A DNA stretch of 64,000 nucleotides from Yponomeuta sedellus (lineage: Eukaryota > Arthropoda > Insecta > Lepidoptera > Yponomeutidae): contig OW203725.1 in assembly GCA_934045075.1 (NCBI GenBank), forward strand, positions 23,158,714 through 23,222,713, read 5' to 3'. The notes beneath the pieces are model-generated. The model was not told the origin of the DNA. It worked only from the letters and a program-made list of their open reading frames with translations, and made no database searches. The translations under genes were made by a program, and so were the position numbers. Shown one piece after another: positions 62,430 through 64,000 of this stretch. Position 1 is the first letter of the stretch, and each line of letters opens with the position of its first letter.

Positions 62430-62960
62430 TTTATTGCACTAACCCGTGCTAAGGACAATTTTAAAAACCTATTTAGAGGCTAAAAAATCCACCCATGCCG
62501 GGATTCGAACCCGCGACCTCTGACTATCCGTGCCAGCGCTCTTTCCAACTGAGCTAATGGGCGACTCACCGGCATCAGTGAAATTTCGAACCTCTTTACA
62601 CTATTCTCTGTATTACGTACAGGCAGCGACATCTGGCTGAAGTAATTTGCATCACTTGCAGCCCCGAGTACCTACTTTGCAGTTAGGTTTTACATCGGAA
62701 TGATATCGCTGTACCCACATGATTATATCCTTTTTAATGCACTAACCCGTGCTAAGGACCATTTTACAAACCTATTTAGAGGCTAAAAATTCCACCCATG
62801 CCGGGTTCGAACCCGCGACCTCTGGCTATCCGTGCCAGCGCTCTTTCCACCTGAGCTAATGAGCGACTCACCGGCATCAGTGAAATTTCGAACCTCTTTA
62901 CACTATTCTCTGTATTACGTACAGGCAGCGACATCTGGCTTAAGTAAATTGCATCTAGTT
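62430..62960 (-). repeat. Head-to-tail tRNA-like SINE dimer
   Basis: Two minus units 304 bp apart (CCTATTTAGAGGCTAAAAA at 62467 and 62771), joined by GGTTTTACATCGGAATGATA..ATGATTATATCC. Both tRNA domains are largely intact. Confidence 0.8.
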
Positions 62961-63365
62961 ATAACTGAGATTTTTGCGCTTAGCCTCATAGTTGGACTAT
63001 TGTACGTAGCAAGCAATATTTTATCTCTAAACTTACTCCTTAAACTGTATGCTAACCAGCTTTTGAACTTCCCTTTCTTCTACCGTGACCCGTTGACAAT
63101 CAATGTTCACTATTTAAATAGATTTTTTAAGCTTAGTCTTGTTACGCGGAGTCGAAGCGAGGTCCTAAAATGGTTTATAGCGAGCAAGAGCGCTGGCACG
63201 GTATGCTAGAGGTGCGGGTTCAAAACCCGTTTCGCCCCGGAATGTATTTAAGAGTAAGAGATGTTTACCATTGAATTTCAAATTCAATGGTTTTACCAAT
63301 AACCCTGTAACACCAGATGTAACAAGTAATGTAAAATTTAGGTTATAATATTATGTAAGTATGTT
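62961..63365. other. MROH1 intron 12, SINE scraps
   Basis: A tRNA-like remnant at about 63184-63235 ('agagcgctggcacgg..gtgcgggttcaaaacccgt') and a palindrome ACCATTGAATTT/AAATTCAATGGT at 63267-63291. Confidence 0.45.
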
Positions 63366-63520
63366 GAATGAATGAATGAATGAATGAATGAATGAATGAA
63401 TGAATGAATGAATGAATGAATGAATGAATGAATGAATGAATGAATGAATGAATGAATGAATGAATGAATGAATGAATGAATGAATGAATGAATGAATGAA
63501 TGAATGAATGAATGAATGAA
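63366..63520 (+). repeat. (GAAT)n microsatellite, ~39 units
   Basis: Perfect tetranucleotide run. Antisense frames of repeated H-S-F-I are artefacts of it. Confidence 0.95.
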
Positions 63521-63698
63521 AACAAATTTGTATAAAGGCAAGCCATGGTACTAGTGTTTTCTATTTTCTTATACGTTTGTTTTATTTTTTTCCAAATTGA
63601 AATAAATATTCAAGAAAGCATCCAATCATTTAATTTCATTTATTCAATGCAGTCATGAACAATAAAAAAATATACAGTTGCACCCATTCGAAATCATC

Positions 63699-64000
63699 GA
63701 AGCGCTCGTGGCCTAGTAGAACCGAGTAATTGGCATCAATCACTTGGTTTACGCAACAACAGGCGTGGTCAGGCTCTGGATGGGTGACCATCCCGTGACT
63801 ACCGCTCTGGCATTTATTCTGAGCACTTCCACGCTTCGCAAGCCACGTTAGCCGTTCGTACCGGCTGTCATGTAAAGGCTAAGCCATGTCAGTGGCCTTA
63901 TGAGAGGCTTGATAACATCTGACAGGAAGGCCCGCCACTGTCTTACAGTACTCCACTAAACCGGACTTGGCATTCGTGGTGGAATATGACCTAACCTTCC
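63699..64000 (+). repeat. 5S-rRNA-like SINE (best copy, runs off the window)
   Basis: 63750-63803 reads ACGCAACAACAGGCGTGGTC then CTCTGGATGGGTGACC and GTGACTACCG. These align with the 5S rRNA internal promoter (box A AAGCAAC..GGGCG.GGT.AG, intermediate element GGATGGGTGACC, box C GG.A.TACCG). A body with a 'cgcttcgcaagccacg' hairpin and the tail 'cttggcattcgtggtggaat' follows. Confidence 0.75.

Noticed and set aside
63338..63546. Frames encoding repeated H-S-F-I
   Set aside because: Antisense translation of the (GAAT)n microsatellite.

Overview
The window is nuclear DNA of an insect, almost certainly a moth or butterfly (Lepidoptera). It has spliced coding exons with GT-AG introns and very high transposon density. 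Several repeat tails look like ones I know from lepidopteran genomes (the 'ttcgcctttataatatta' element, the 'gctggaagaga..gtgcaataaagaat' LINE tail, a 'cagcctcggtggcgcag' tRNA-type SINE). There is no bacterial operon, CRISPR array, rRNA operon or complete virus. The species cannot be named from the sequence.

Layout. 1-35 kb is almost entirely interspersed repeats: tRNA-derived SINEs, a 5S-rRNA-like SINE family, non-LTR retrotransposon (LINE) fragments, PIF/Harbinger remnants, several MITEs and one large foldback-like element (20618-24081) with a truncated inverted sister at 1108-3512. The best-preserved mobile gene is a 494-codon reverse transcriptase ORF at 17626-19110. At 35401-35512 there is one convincing minus-strand first coding exon of an unidentified gene, whose promoter side faces the next gene.

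From 37955 to beyond the right end lies one large plus-strand gene that I identify as the MROH1/HEATR7A orthologue (maestro heat-like repeat family member 1). Twelve coding exons can be read. Their splice phases all agree, and they sum to 4524 nt (1508 codons), so only the C-terminal end is missing. Its introns hold a Ty3/gypsy LTR retrotransposon (39960-43932) that has lost protease, RT and RNase H but keeps nearly identical LTRs, plus MITEs, SINEs and LINE tails.

The most unusual structure is the intron between MROH1 exons 9 and 10 (55583-58688). Its 5' part is a tandem array in which the last ~32 bases of exon 9 plus the splice donor are repeated ten more times (55583-57280). Its 3' part is a ~43-bp minisatellite whose last unit is the real splice acceptor of exon 10 (57960-58688). 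Both junctions of one intron have been amplified independently, leaving decoy donors and near-acceptors. A small inverted-repeat element sits inside the donor array in two copies, each with a CTA target duplication that neighbouring units show as an empty site.

Most other reading frames are antisense or sense shadows of repeats and are not genes.
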